This document shows positions 8,500 to 16,218 of a stretch of DNA of 37,014 nucleotides, piece after piece. A program made the translations under genes and the position numbers. A model generated the notes under the pieces. The model searched no databases, was not told where the DNA came from, and worked only from the letters and a program-made list of their open reading frames with translations. The DNA is from Halodesulfovibrio sp. (lineage in GTDB: Bacteria > Desulfobacterota > Desulfovibrionia > Desulfovibrionales > Desulfovibrionaceae), in assembly GCF_025210605.1 (NCBI RefSeq), contig NZ_JAOARI010000015.1:1-37014 (forward strand). The letters are read 5' to 3'. How positions within the stretch are numbered: the first letter of the stretch is position 1; every line of letters starts with the position of its first letter.

Positions 8500-10553
8500 C
8501 GATCACCAACCTCTAAATCCATCGAGTACGAAAGCAATGTTGCAGATAATGGTTCTTCCATTGTAAACTGCACGTTTGACTGCATTTCGTATCCACCATT
8601 AATCTCAACAACCTTTTCACCGCTAAACAAGGCTGGGGGATTATTCAATCCGACATCATCTCGCAAGGCTACTCGCTGATGCGCACTTCCCGCTGTCCCC
8701 ACTTTTACTTCTGCACTTTCAAATACGTTTACGCACATCCTGCTCACGCGACGCATTTTCCCACGACTATCGCCTGTCGGGGTCACTACTTCAGGCTCTA
8801 CAGGAACCAACTCCGAAGTATATTGCAGCCCAACATGAACCACGGCAGCAGGAGAGTTTAAAATAATCTTTCCACCAGTTACAACCTGCGGTGGATGAAC
8901 AAAGCCATCAGCTAAAATTTGCACTGTTTTGCCTTCAAGATGCTCCAAACCGGTAAAAGTATCTTTTGCATCTCCGTGATAACTAAGTGCAGAATCCATA
9001 AAGACCTGATTGTTGATGTCACTCACAGCATAAGGGGCAAGCCGTTCAACATATCGTTTCGTCTGTCCACCAATCTGGCGTTTTACAACACACCACAGTT
9101 CATCACCGTCACTTCCCTGAACACAACATACGGATTCAAACAGCCCGTCAGACTCATGTCGATGCCAGCCAATAACATCATGCCCACGCTCATAGGTCAC
9201 ACCCACAAGTGAGCCATCTTCAAGCACACACCACACAATAGAATATGGTTCCTGCTGATACGCCCACGAGACAACAGGATTATCCTTAAGAAGGTGCTCG
9301 GAAAGAATTGAAAGTTCCGTTCCCATGTACCCGTCTTTTTGCAAAGAGTATTGCAGTTCGCGGATAACCTTTCCACCGTGTTGCAAAAACAAGATATTTT
9401 CTCCAACAACCAGAGGAGCAACAGGAGCAGCGCCAATAACACTCTGCCGCTCAAACTTTATTGAAGATGGAGTAATAACCTTGTTGTCGCTCCCACCAAG
9501 GCTCCATTCACTCCCTGCGGTTCCAACAATGAGCTTGCGCCCCGGTATCATCCATTCAATCTTGTTTACACGTTCTGCGGCAATAGTTGCTTCAATGCTG
9601 TCGTCATCGCGCAGCGGGTCTGAAATATTGAAGTTGTTATAACTCCCTGAACGGCTCATCCACACTGTTTGCGGTTGATTTTTACTGGCAGCAAAACACA
9701 AGCGCTGCTGATAAAACTGCACGACACTTGGATATTTTACTGCGCTATTGAACACATACCGATGTATGGGGAATCCTTCTGAAAAATCCGGTGTCGATCC
9801 TCTATCCACCCACCTTCTGCTGGATGCATGTCCAACAAATCCGTATTTGTCAGATTCATTCCAACATTTGTAAATGGCGAAAATTGCATTCTTATTTTCA
9901 GAGTTCCATGTAAGTGTGATGCTGGAGTCAACGGAAATTGTTTCCGGCCCCTGAACAGTCACCGCAACACAAGGCTCACTCTCTTCACGAGTAAATGGAT
10001 CAATAGCAGTAACAACATACGAGTACTCTCTAACTGACTCTCCTTTTGCTTTAGCAATAAGAGACATAGGCGGCTGCATCCGACTTCCGAACATGACATC
10101 CTGAAGGTACCATTCCATGTGAGATTTTCGACTTATCTTAATGGGGGCACAGTATTCACAGGCAACAAAAAGAACATCCGCAGACTGACAGAACGAAAGA
10201 GAAGCCAGCATATCGCTTGACCAAGGCGTTCTTTTTTCAACCGCATGCCCTGTATAGTTTACTATCAGCCCGCCATCCTTCCAGATGCGGAAATATCTAT
10301 GACCAAATTCAAGAACATATGTCTGGTCTGCATTGAAAGAAAACGGGATTAGCCGCACTTTTTTGTCGTGGTAATAGCATTCACCAGCATATTGAAATCC
10401 AGGGCGTCTTGCCACGGGACCATGAGGCAGTACCACCATATTCTTGAGCTTCTTACATCCGTTGGCATATCGAACCTGATCTGTCCGTGCGCCCATCAGC
10501 GGGGAAAGCTCTCCCCCGTTAAAATTATTTTGTGTTACGGTTACCGCACCCAT
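8496..10553 (-). CDS. tail nozzle protein, T7 gp12 / tubular protein B-like
   Basis: This 685-residue beta-rich protein begins with the typical start of podovirus nozzle proteins: QNNFNGGELSPLMGARTD, then YANGCKKLKNMVVLPHGPV and RRPGFQYAGE. This N-terminal pattern is characteristic of phage stabilisation/tubular proteins, which form the distal short tail through which DNA leaves. Further on it has the F.QQRLCFAASKNQPQTVWMS segment and the EWSLGG motif typical of the family. T7 gp12 is 794 residues. A strong AGGAGG precedes ATG 10553, and the gene sits between the adaptor gene and the gp13-like gene, as in T7. No frameshift is visible. Confidence 0.88.
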   Translation of the reverse strand: MGAVTVTQNNFNGGELSPLMGARTDQVRYANGCKKLKNMVVLPHGPVARRPGFQYAGECYYHDKKVRLIPFSFNADQTYVLEFGHRYFRIWKDGGLIVNYTGHAVEKRTPWSSDMLASLSFCQSADVLFVACEYCAPIKISRKSHMEWYLQDVMFGSRMQPPMSLIAKAKGESVREYSYVVTAIDPFTREESEPCVAVTVQGPETISVDSSITLTWNSENKNAIFAIYKCWNESDKYGFVGHASSRRWVDRGSTPDFSEGFPIHRYVFNSAVKYPSVVQFYQQRLCFAASKNQPQTVWMSRSGSYNNFNISDPLRDDDSIEATIAAERVNKIEWMIPGRKLIVGTAGSEWSLGGSDNKVITPSSIKFERQSVIGAAPVAPLVVGENILFLQHGGKVIRELQYSLQKDGYMGTELSILSEHLLKDNPVVSWAYQQEPYSIVWCVLEDGSLVGVTYERGHDVIGWHRHESDGLFESVCCVQGSDGDELWCVVKRQIGGQTKRYVERLAPYAVSDINNQVFMDSALSYHGDAKDTFTGLEHLEGKTVQILADGFVHPPQVVTGGKIILNSPAAVVHVGLQYTSELVPVEPEVVTPTGDSRGKMRRVSRMCVNVFESAEVKVGTAGSAHQRVALRDDVGLNNPPALFSGEKVVEINGGYEMQSNVQFTMEEPLSATLLSYSMDLEVGDR

Positions 10554-10592
10554 GTACTCCTCCTGTTGCTCTACCGCTCCATATCCACCAGC

Positions 10593-11153
10593 TTAAAGAA
10601 CTCGTGCTTTCAGCCAGCCATCAGATTCGTCAATCTGCTGCACCCCTTCCGCTCCATCAACAGCTGCTGCGCGGGCAAACGCTTCCTTGAATTTACTGTA
10701 CATACTCTGTTCCAGTTTTGAGCTGTTCATAAGCGGAACAGCAAGCTCCGCAGCCAGCTTTCGTGCGAGCACTTCTATAAACATTGCTGGATATAAATTC
10801 GGATCAGTAATGCGTACGGTGATTATTGCTTTTGCAGGATGACTATCCGTATACAAAATACGCCCTTCTACCACTTCAAACGGTTTACTATCCTGCAACT
10901 GTCGAACACCTATGCAATCGGCGGGAAGCTGGTACGCGTGCGAAAAATCGAACGGCGGAGCTTCCGGCAAGCTTGGCAAGCGCACATAGCGAGTTGCAAA
11001 GCTCCAATGATGCGCTTCAAGAAGTTCATCGCACACTTGAGCGTAGAGCTGACTGCACAATTCTGCACCGCGTGTTTTTTCTTCCAACGACACAATGGGA
11101 CTGCCGCCAACGTACTGCAACCCCTTGTTACAAATGGATACAGCTGACCTCAT
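10593..11153 (-). CDS. tail tubular protein A / head-tail adaptor, T7 gp11-like
   Basis: This 186-residue protein has the hallmarks of podovirus gp11-type adaptors: an early ICNKGLQYVGGSPI segment, a helix with CSQLYAQVCDELLEAHHWSFATR, then FSHAYQLPADCIGVRQL and a C-terminal helical region (LARKLAAELAVPL). The protein bridges the portal to the nozzle in the short tail. Its length is close to T7 gp11 (196). AGGAG lies seven bases before ATG 11153. Gene order relative to the nozzle matches T7 and BPP-1-like phages. Confidence 0.88.
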   Translation of the reverse strand: MRSAVSICNKGLQYVGGSPIVSLEEKTRGAELCSQLYAQVCDELLEAHHWSFATRYVRLPSLPEAPPFDFSHAYQLPADCIGVRQLQDSKPFEVVEGRILYTDSHPAKAIITVRITDPNLYPAMFIEVLARKLAAELAVPLMNSSKLEQSMYSKFKEAFARAAAVDGAEGVQQIDESDGWLKARVL

Positions 11154-11246
11154 ACTGACACTCCTGTTCTCTGTTCATACAACGTCCAGAGGACATACGC
11201 CCTCTGGACTGTATCGTTCGCGCAGGCTGCTACCGCCCTGTATTAC

Positions 11247-11648
11247 TTATCGTGGCAGGAAGTCACAGAAGACATCCACTGTGCCGCTCACACCGCTTTT
11301 AGTAGTTACAATGCGGCAACGCACATGCTTAGGTGCATTGGAAGGAATCGGAAGCCGCGCCAATTCCTCTCCAGCCGCGAACTTAGTAGAACCGGAACCA
11401 GTAGTTACTGAATGATTCACCGGCATCAGCGTAAATGACGCATTGTCGTCACTGCCTTCAAGCTGAAGCGTAATAGTAGTCTGCGCAGGAAGTGTTACAG
11501 CATCTGCTGCTGCCATAATTACTTCCATTGCCCCCATAGCAGAGCCAGCTTTAATAGAACCACCGTTCCCCACGGCGTTGGTGTTGGAAGGAATAGCTTG
11601 TGCCTTTGCCAGATACTCGCCGTTGACTCGTAAGGTATGCTTGTACAT
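11247..11648 (-). CDS. capsid cement/decoration protein, Bbp16-like
   Basis: This 133-residue beta-rich protein lies directly after the major capsid gene. Motifs include TLPAQTTITLQLEGSDDN, an acidic-and-Phe strand (ASFTLMPV) and PSNAPKHVRCRIVT near the end. This fits the jelly-roll cement protein family typified by Bbp16 of Bordetella phage BPP-1, which binds the capsid surface and stabilises the shell. Position and composition also fit that role. AAGGT precedes ATG 11648. Assignment is by remembered family pattern, not a search. Confidence 0.75.
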   Translation of the reverse strand: MYKHTLRVNGEYLAKAQAIPSNTNAVGNGGSIKAGSAMGAMEVIMAAADAVTLPAQTTITLQLEGSDDNASFTLMPVNHSVTTGSGSTKFAAGEELARLPIPSNAPKHVRCRIVTTKSGVSGTVDVFCDFLPR

Positions 11649-11667
11649 TGATTATTACCTTTTCGGG

Positions 11668-12582
11668 TTACAAGGTTCGTGCTGCTTCAGTGCCGTCGAG
11701 GAAGTTGTAGGAACTTACAATTTCTACGCCGTTCCAATGGGTAATCTGACGATCAAGATCTCTGCCACCAGCAAGCACCTGAAGTGACTTGCCTTTATGT
11801 TCATTAAGCAAAGTCTGCGCTTTACCATGCATAAAGAGGTACGTAGTGCCGGAGGTTGCACGCACATCAGCAAGCAGGTCATCAATCATCATCGCTGTCG
11901 GTTTATTGGATTTGTTAATATTGACCAGTGCTGAAACAGAATGTTCTTTACCGATCTGCAAACCGAAGTACGCTTTAAGTCGACAGCCGTAGCAGAGCAC
12001 ACCTTCATGTTTGCCAGATGTAGCTTTGTAAAGCTGACCACCGTTGATAGGCTGAACATCAAGCAGCGTACCTTTTTTAAAGCTTTCACTGGAGTAAAGT
12101 CCCATTGTTTCGCCGGACACAAAACGCACCGCAACGATAGAGTAGCAATCATCGGTTGATGCACCGGCACTCATCAGTCGTTTATTGTCCGCAGCCCAGC
12201 GAAGGAAATTGTCATAAATAATACGACGTTCCGCAGCCATGCCGGATTTACGAATAATCTTCGGCAACTTACGGGCAAAATATGCTTCTTTGTTGCCGAA
12301 CATACGTGCTGTATCTTCAGGGCACTCAATTTCACCACCAAGGATGGATAAATCGACCTTTTTAAGGTCACTGGTCACATCCACACTTGGAAGCGGAGCA
12401 TTCATTTCTACCCAGCCAGCCCCTTCAATATCGGTCACATCTTCATACATGTTCCACAAACCATGAGAGGCTTCTTCAAACGGAATGACACCAAGAATTG
12501 GTGCTTCTTCTGTTAGGCTGTCTACCTGCTGCGGCTGTTTCGCACTGTGAACTGTTGCAAGCTCTTTTAGTGTTGCACCCAT
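11668..12582 (-). CDS. major capsid protein (HK97-fold, BPP-1/T7-like)
   Basis: This 304-residue protein follows the scaffold gene by 11 bases. Its character is that of a podovirus or prophage coat protein: VDSLTEEAPILGVIPFEEASH, a typical N-arm region, then E-loop and P-domain segments (EAYFARKLPKIIRKSG, RRIIYDNFLRWA) and a late GTTYLFMHGKAQTLLNEH region with QITHWNGVEIVSSYNFL at the end. Its length is slightly below T7 gp10A (345). It has a very strong Shine-Dalgarno (AGGAGGGAG) before ATG 12582, as expected for the most abundant virion protein. Function is inferred from order and family resemblance. Confidence 0.82.
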   Translation of the reverse strand: MGATLKELATVHSAKQPQQVDSLTEEAPILGVIPFEEASHGLWNMYEDVTDIEGAGWVEMNAPLPSVDVTSDLKKVDLSILGGEIECPEDTARMFGNKEAYFARKLPKIIRKSGMAAERRIIYDNFLRWAADNKRLMSAGASTDDCYSIVAVRFVSGETMGLYSSESFKKGTLLDVQPINGGQLYKATSGKHEGVLCYGCRLKAYFGLQIGKEHSVSALVNINKSNKPTAMMIDDLLADVRATSGTTYLFMHGKAQTLLNEHKGKSLQVLAGGRDLDRQITHWNGVEIVSSYNFLDGTEAARTL

Positions 12583-12593
12583 AATTCTCCCTC

Positions 12594-13304
12594 CTAGCGG
12601 GTTTTAAATACTTCGTTACGCAAAAAATCTTCAGTAGACATGGAACGGTTAGCTACACCGCCACCCGCATGAGGAATAAAGTTTTCTTCCTGCAACAAAT
12701 CACCCACGCACGCCATCATTTCAGCAAAGACGTGGTTGTTGCCCAAACCTGCTTCAATAAGCGGCTGAAGCCGACCACCAAGCTGCGAATCCAACGCACG
12801 CACAGCGCTGTTTGCTACAGAAAGACGCTGTTCAAACTGTCCCTTCCATGCACCGTTTTGCAAAATGTGCATGGAAAGATCACGCTCCGCATCCAACTGA
12901 CGTGCTTGTTCTTTCAAATAGAAATCAACAGCCTGCTGTGCCTGTTCGTTGCTCAACCCACAATCTGCACAAAATGTTTGATAGTTATCCAGCAACTCCT
13001 GACTTACAGGAACATCGTCCGGGAATTTTACTGCAAACGCAGGACTCTGCCCCGCATCAGCACCCATTCCGGTACCTATTCCCCCCTGTACCATTTCAGG
13101 ATTCGCTGAATATCCACCATGGTGAGCACCACTCAATGGAGCTTCAGTACCTCCATCCAGTACGGTATGCCCTGGGCTCTGCTCACCAAATCCATGTGCA
13201 GCCCCATGTGCAGACATCCCATCCTGCATATTGGAACCACCATGTTGCCCACCGCCCATTGTTACTTCCGGTGCGGTTCCGTTTTTATCCATCACGGTAT
13301 GCAT
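12594..13304 (-). CDS. capsid scaffolding protein
   Basis: This 236-residue protein has an unusual Gly/His/Met-rich, probably disordered N-terminal third (about residues 15-85). A helical region follows with VPVSQELLDNYQTFCADCG and LSNEQAQQAVDFYLKEQARQ, the pattern seen in prophage scaffold or head-assembly proteins. It lies immediately before the major capsid gene, where T7 gp9 and its equivalents sit. GGAGGAGAG precedes ATG 13304. The His-rich N-terminus is atypical. No protease motif was recognised. Confidence 0.72.
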   Translation of the reverse strand: MHTVMDKNGTAPEVTMGGGQHGGSNMQDGMSAHGAAHGFGEQSPGHTVLDGGTEAPLSGAHHGGYSANPEMVQGGIGTGMGADAGQSPAFAVKFPDDVPVSQELLDNYQTFCADCGLSNEQAQQAVDFYLKEQARQLDAERDLSMHILQNGAWKGQFEQRLSVANSAVRALDSQLGGRLQPLIEAGLGNNHVFAEMMACVGDLLQEENFIPHAGGGVANRSMSTEDFLRNEVFKTR

Positions 13305-13358
13305 CTCTCTCCTCCGCTTCGACTCATAGTCGTACCGTTGTTTACCAAGATTGCGGCG

Positions 13359-13742
13359 TTAGATTTCATTCGCCTTTGTCCCTGCCCACTCCTGCGAAAA
13401 CTGAAGCTGTAAGCGCACATGGCTTACGGGGTCTGCCAACGCAATATCTGCCATGCGATCACGCGAGTATTCCAACAAGGCTACCCGCTCACGCATTGTT
13501 TCATCCCGCGCAAGCCGATTATTCACACATGCTTCATCAAGCCACATTCGCAACACCCGTACACCAGCACCTGATTCCATCCGCAACACATCGCGCAAGT
13601 CCTGAAGATACGAAATCATCCTTGTTTCCGCGTCTGCATCACGAGCTTGCCCACTGCCGTATTCTTCTGTGAGCATCCGCGAAAGCTCACTTTCGCTCAG
13701 CTCGCAAAGAGCCTGCAATTCTCTATCTGTTTGCATTGCCAC
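13359..13742 (-). CDS. Bbp19-like small phage protein
   Basis: This 127-residue helical protein lies between the portal and scaffold genes. The second half (SGAGVRVLRMWLDEACVNNR, then MRERVALLEYSRDRMADIAL) resembles the Bbp19 family of BPP-1-like phages, whose core is a G.RVLW..L segment followed by an R..LG..L helix. Its role in the virion is not well defined. Two starts are possible: GTG 13742 with AGGAT, or ATG 13736 with AGGTGG; the longer one is given. It starts 10 bases after the portal stop. Confidence 0.65.
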   Translation of the reverse strand: MAMQTDRELQALCELSESELSRMLTEEYGSGQARDADAETRMISYLQDLRDVLRMESGAGVRVLRMWLDEACVNNRLARDETMRERVALLEYSRDRMADIALADPVSHVRLQLQFSQEWAGTKANEI

Positions 13743-13751
13743 CTAATCCTG

Positions 13752-15482
13752 CTATCGCCCAGCCAGTTGCATTGCTTCCTGAACAAGCTTTTGAGATTCT
13801 GCTCCAGCGTCACTTCCAGCGGATGCTACAAGCGCTTCAAGAATCTCTGGTGAATCTTTTGTGGCATCAACAACTGATGAAACGGCACTTGCCAGCTTTC
13901 CAATATGCTCCGGCATCTGCATTGTTTCTGCCTGCTCCTTGGCAGCATTGCGCAGGGTAGCCACCTCCTCGTCAGAACGAAGGATTCTGGCTGGCACACC
14001 CGCTGTTGAAGCAAGCTCATCAACGCATTGATCAAAATCAAGCTTATCCAAAACAGAAGGGGCTACTGTTGCCATTCTTCCAACCTGCTCTGTCAGCTGG
14101 CGAATGGCATTTGAACTGGCAAGTTTTTGCGCCTGTGCAAGAACTGAAACATATTCAACCTGCAACCCTCTTCCTTCCAACTCCGGTGGAGCTACTGGCA
14201 AGCGACCAGAGCGTTGCAGCACCCCAAGCATGCGAGCCAATAAGGGATCAAGAATTTCAGTCTGATGCCTTTCAATGACAGGACCAAGCATGACCATTTT
14301 TTCCTGACTGCGCTCAAGCACCTCTGTTGCGGTAATGTTGCTGCGCCCTTCACCCGTGAACATTAAGAATAGATCGTTAAAGAACCCTTCACGAATGCCT
14401 CGGCGCACATCATCAATTTTATATGAAACAGCCTGAATATCGGGATTAATCTGATACAACGGTGAAACAGCATCCTGCTGCGTACTGTTCACAAAGTTCT
14501 GCGCACCGGGAATAAGATTAAGACGCTGCTTGTATCCTGCCGGAACCCGCATAGGCGGATTAACCACTTTATGCACCGCAAGCAGCTGACTTTTCGCCAT
14601 TTCCTGCAACATTTTCACATCGGGCATTACATCCATTGCCGGAGAATACCCGTATGTATCCATACCGGTGACATCCCATCGTCCACACAGATGCGGGAAC
14701 TCCATAAAACCACTTTCATTCAAGACGGTAGTTGCATCTGTTCCCATTTCAAAAACGATGGACGCCCACGGCATGTTTTTACTTCCCGCAAGCTGAGGCT
14801 GCCCGTTGCCTTTACCGGCAAAGTTTTTTCCTTCGCGTGGACATATTAAATGACCGACTTCAATCATGCTGTATGGATCACGAGCAAGCATCCTTTTAGC
14901 GGTCGCTGACAATGCATCTTCACCAAACTGTGTTGCCAGCTGGCGTGCAGTCATTTTTGTACGGCGCAGTACTGTATCAATTTTTCCGTATCTGTCGGAT
15001 GCCCATGCAAACTCACCACATGTCAGACACGAAAAGCTGAACAGCTTTTGGTCATCTGAAGCCATGTACATATCTGCTGAACCGAACGCTGCCAGTTCCG
15101 AGTACATACTGTGTGCTGCCTGATAAAAACCGGCATGTGCGAGTTCATTATAAATCAGGTTCTCTACCTTATCGAGCCACAGCCGGACTTGTGAGAACTC
15201 CATCAAGTCTTTTTCCATAAGCCGCAGTCTGAACCATGGCTGCGCCGGAGAGGTCAGCCCGCTTTGCATTCCTGCCGCAAGAATACGGATAGCTCGCGAG
15301 GCGGTTCCATCAATAATTTTAGTACTGAACCGTGTACTTCCGCCCGAACCGGAAAAAGAAAAAACACCTTTATGCGGAACTACATACTGAGAAACATCAC
15401 GCCATGCGGGTTCCCAGTCCTGTCGCTGCGCTTCAAGAAACGCAGACGTGTTACGAACGGTTTTTAATAATGATTGCGACAT
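13752..15482 (-). CDS. portal (head-tail connector) protein, T7 gp8-like
   Basis: This 576-residue protein is a clear podovirus head-tail connector. The N-terminus has RQDWEPAWRDVSQYVVPH and the family-typical IIDGTASRAIRILAAGMQSG, then LTSPAQPWFRLRL. The middle has GSADMYM and CGEFAWASDRYGKID, followed by the RRGIREGFFNDLFLMF and TATEVLERSQEKMVMLGPVI segments. Dodecamers of this family form the vertex through which DNA is packaged and released. Its length compares with 536 for T7 gp8. GAAGGAA lies before ATG 15482. The reading frame is intact. Confidence 0.93.
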   Translation of the reverse strand: MSQSLLKTVRNTSAFLEAQRQDWEPAWRDVSQYVVPHKGVFSFSGSGGSTRFSTKIIDGTASRAIRILAAGMQSGLTSPAQPWFRLRLMEKDLMEFSQVRLWLDKVENLIYNELAHAGFYQAAHSMYSELAAFGSADMYMASDDQKLFSFSCLTCGEFAWASDRYGKIDTVLRRTKMTARQLATQFGEDALSATAKRMLARDPYSMIEVGHLICPREGKNFAGKGNGQPQLAGSKNMPWASIVFEMGTDATTVLNESGFMEFPHLCGRWDVTGMDTYGYSPAMDVMPDVKMLQEMAKSQLLAVHKVVNPPMRVPAGYKQRLNLIPGAQNFVNSTQQDAVSPLYQINPDIQAVSYKIDDVRRGIREGFFNDLFLMFTGEGRSNITATEVLERSQEKMVMLGPVIERHQTEILDPLLARMLGVLQRSGRLPVAPPELEGRGLQVEYVSVLAQAQKLASSNAIRQLTEQVGRMATVAPSVLDKLDFDQCVDELASTAGVPARILRSDEEVATLRNAAKEQAETMQMPEHIGKLASAVSSVVDATKDSPEILEALVASAGSDAGAESQKLVQEAMQLAGR

Positions 15483-15547
15483 AGTCGTTCCTTCTACCTG
15501 TGCGCCTGTCTATTCCCGTGATTAGCACCGGACAGGGTTGCATTATC

Positions 15548-15775
15548 TTAGCTTCCAAGCAGGGTATTTTTCTTCACACGGGCTTCCGACTCATCCCCCT
15601 GACTACTTGTCAAAATAGTTGCGCGTCTGGTGTCTCTGCTTCGCTGACTGTTTACGACGCTGGAGTACAAATCTGCCTTTTTTACGCCATTCCCTTCCTG
15701 CACTGGCGGTGCTGGTGGCGGCACTGGAGCCGGTGGTGATACCGGAATAGAAATTTTCCCTTTTCCTCCGCCCAT
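15548..15775 (-). CDS. small proline-rich protein in T7 gp7.3 position, first gene of virion operon
   Basis: This 75-residue protein starts MGGGKGK, has a Pro/Val/Ala tract (PPAPVPPPAPP), and ends with the RDTRRATILTSSQGDES and KKNTLLG elements. Small phage proteins ending in an R.A.TILT..G ... TLLG pattern are common just upstream of podovirus portal genes, in the place of T7 gp7.3, a tail-assembly protein. A near-perfect GGAGG lies six bases before ATG 15775. This is the first gene after the leader and sets the 5' end of the virion operon. Confidence 0.7.
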   Translation of the reverse strand: MGGGKGKISIPVSPPAPVPPPAPPVQEGNGVKKADLYSSVVNSQRSRDTRRATILTSSQGDESEARVKKNTLLGS

Positions 15776-15800
15776 TGGTTACCTCCTTCCCTATATAAAA

Positions 15801-15887
15801 TGCTGCCGGTCAGTTGGAGTGTGACCCTCAAAGGTCACCGTGCTTCGCCAAACCATGCCCAATATTTAAAACAACCTTCCGGCAGCA
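15801..15887 (-). ncRNA. structured RNA leader of the virion operon
   Basis: A perfect 9-bp closing helix is formed by 15887-15879 (TGCTGCCGG) and 15809-15801 (CCGGCAGCA), read on the minus strand. It encloses a second hairpin (GTGACC/GGTCAC at 15821-15838) and possible further pairings (TTGG/CCAA). It ends 25 bases before the start codon of the first virion gene, with TTTTATATAGG and the ribosome binding site following. I do not recognise a named riboswitch class. It could be a protein-binding leader, an attenuator, or the 3' end of a small RNA. Confidence 0.5.
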
Positions 15888-15915
15888 GATTTTCTGTTGC
15901 AACGCTGAACGAAAC

Positions 15916-15949
15916 AAAAAAATCGCCCTGCGCTCAACACGCAAGGCGA
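15916..15949 (-). terminator. minus-strand terminator upstream of the virion operon
   Basis: On the minus strand the arms TCGCCTTGCG (15949-15940) and CGCAGGGCGA (15932-15923) pair with one mismatch and are followed by seven T residues (15922-15916). No minus-strand gene lies immediately to the right, so it is either a boundary that shields the virion operon or an attenuator within its leader. Confidence 0.7.
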
Positions 15950-16218
15950 CTCTACTGCATCATTTTGTACTAATTGATGAAACGGGGCTATGAGAGGGGT
16001 GTGACTATGGTTACATCTACACGTTAGAACGGTAGACGCTATCTGGTCGTCTCCAAGCGTCGCAAAGCGTAAAAAAATGTAAACAACGCATGATGATTCC
16101 CGTTATAGTGCATTTTTCAATATTCAACACTCTACAATTTAACTCAAAAAAAAAGGGGTAGACAAGCTCTTTTTAAGCAAGTAGTCCACACCAAGCATTG
16201 GGAAATGAGAAAACACAT

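Larger units (their letters stand above)
15776..16218. other. divergent control region between virion operon and M23 peptidase gene
   Basis: This gene-free region holds the structured leader (15801-15887), the minus-strand terminator (15916-15949), and the presumed promoters of both flanking genes. For the peptidase, TAGACA (16159-16164) and TAGTCC with a 17-base spacer is a weak candidate. For the virion operon, GTGTTG and TATAAC with a 17-base spacer on the minus strand (about 16100-16130) would put the terminator inside the transcript. Confidence 0.4.

Noticed and set aside
12812..13672. 286-residue open frame on the plus strand
   Set aside because: It is antisense to two virion genes, has the His/Pro/Leu-rich composition of a shadow frame and no recognisable domain or ribosome binding site.
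15801..15887. Identification of the leader as a molybdenum-cofactor or cobalamin riboswitch
   Set aside because: Some short stretches looked similar (for example GGTCACCGTGC on the plus strand), but the required conserved core is not present and the strand and gene context do not fit.
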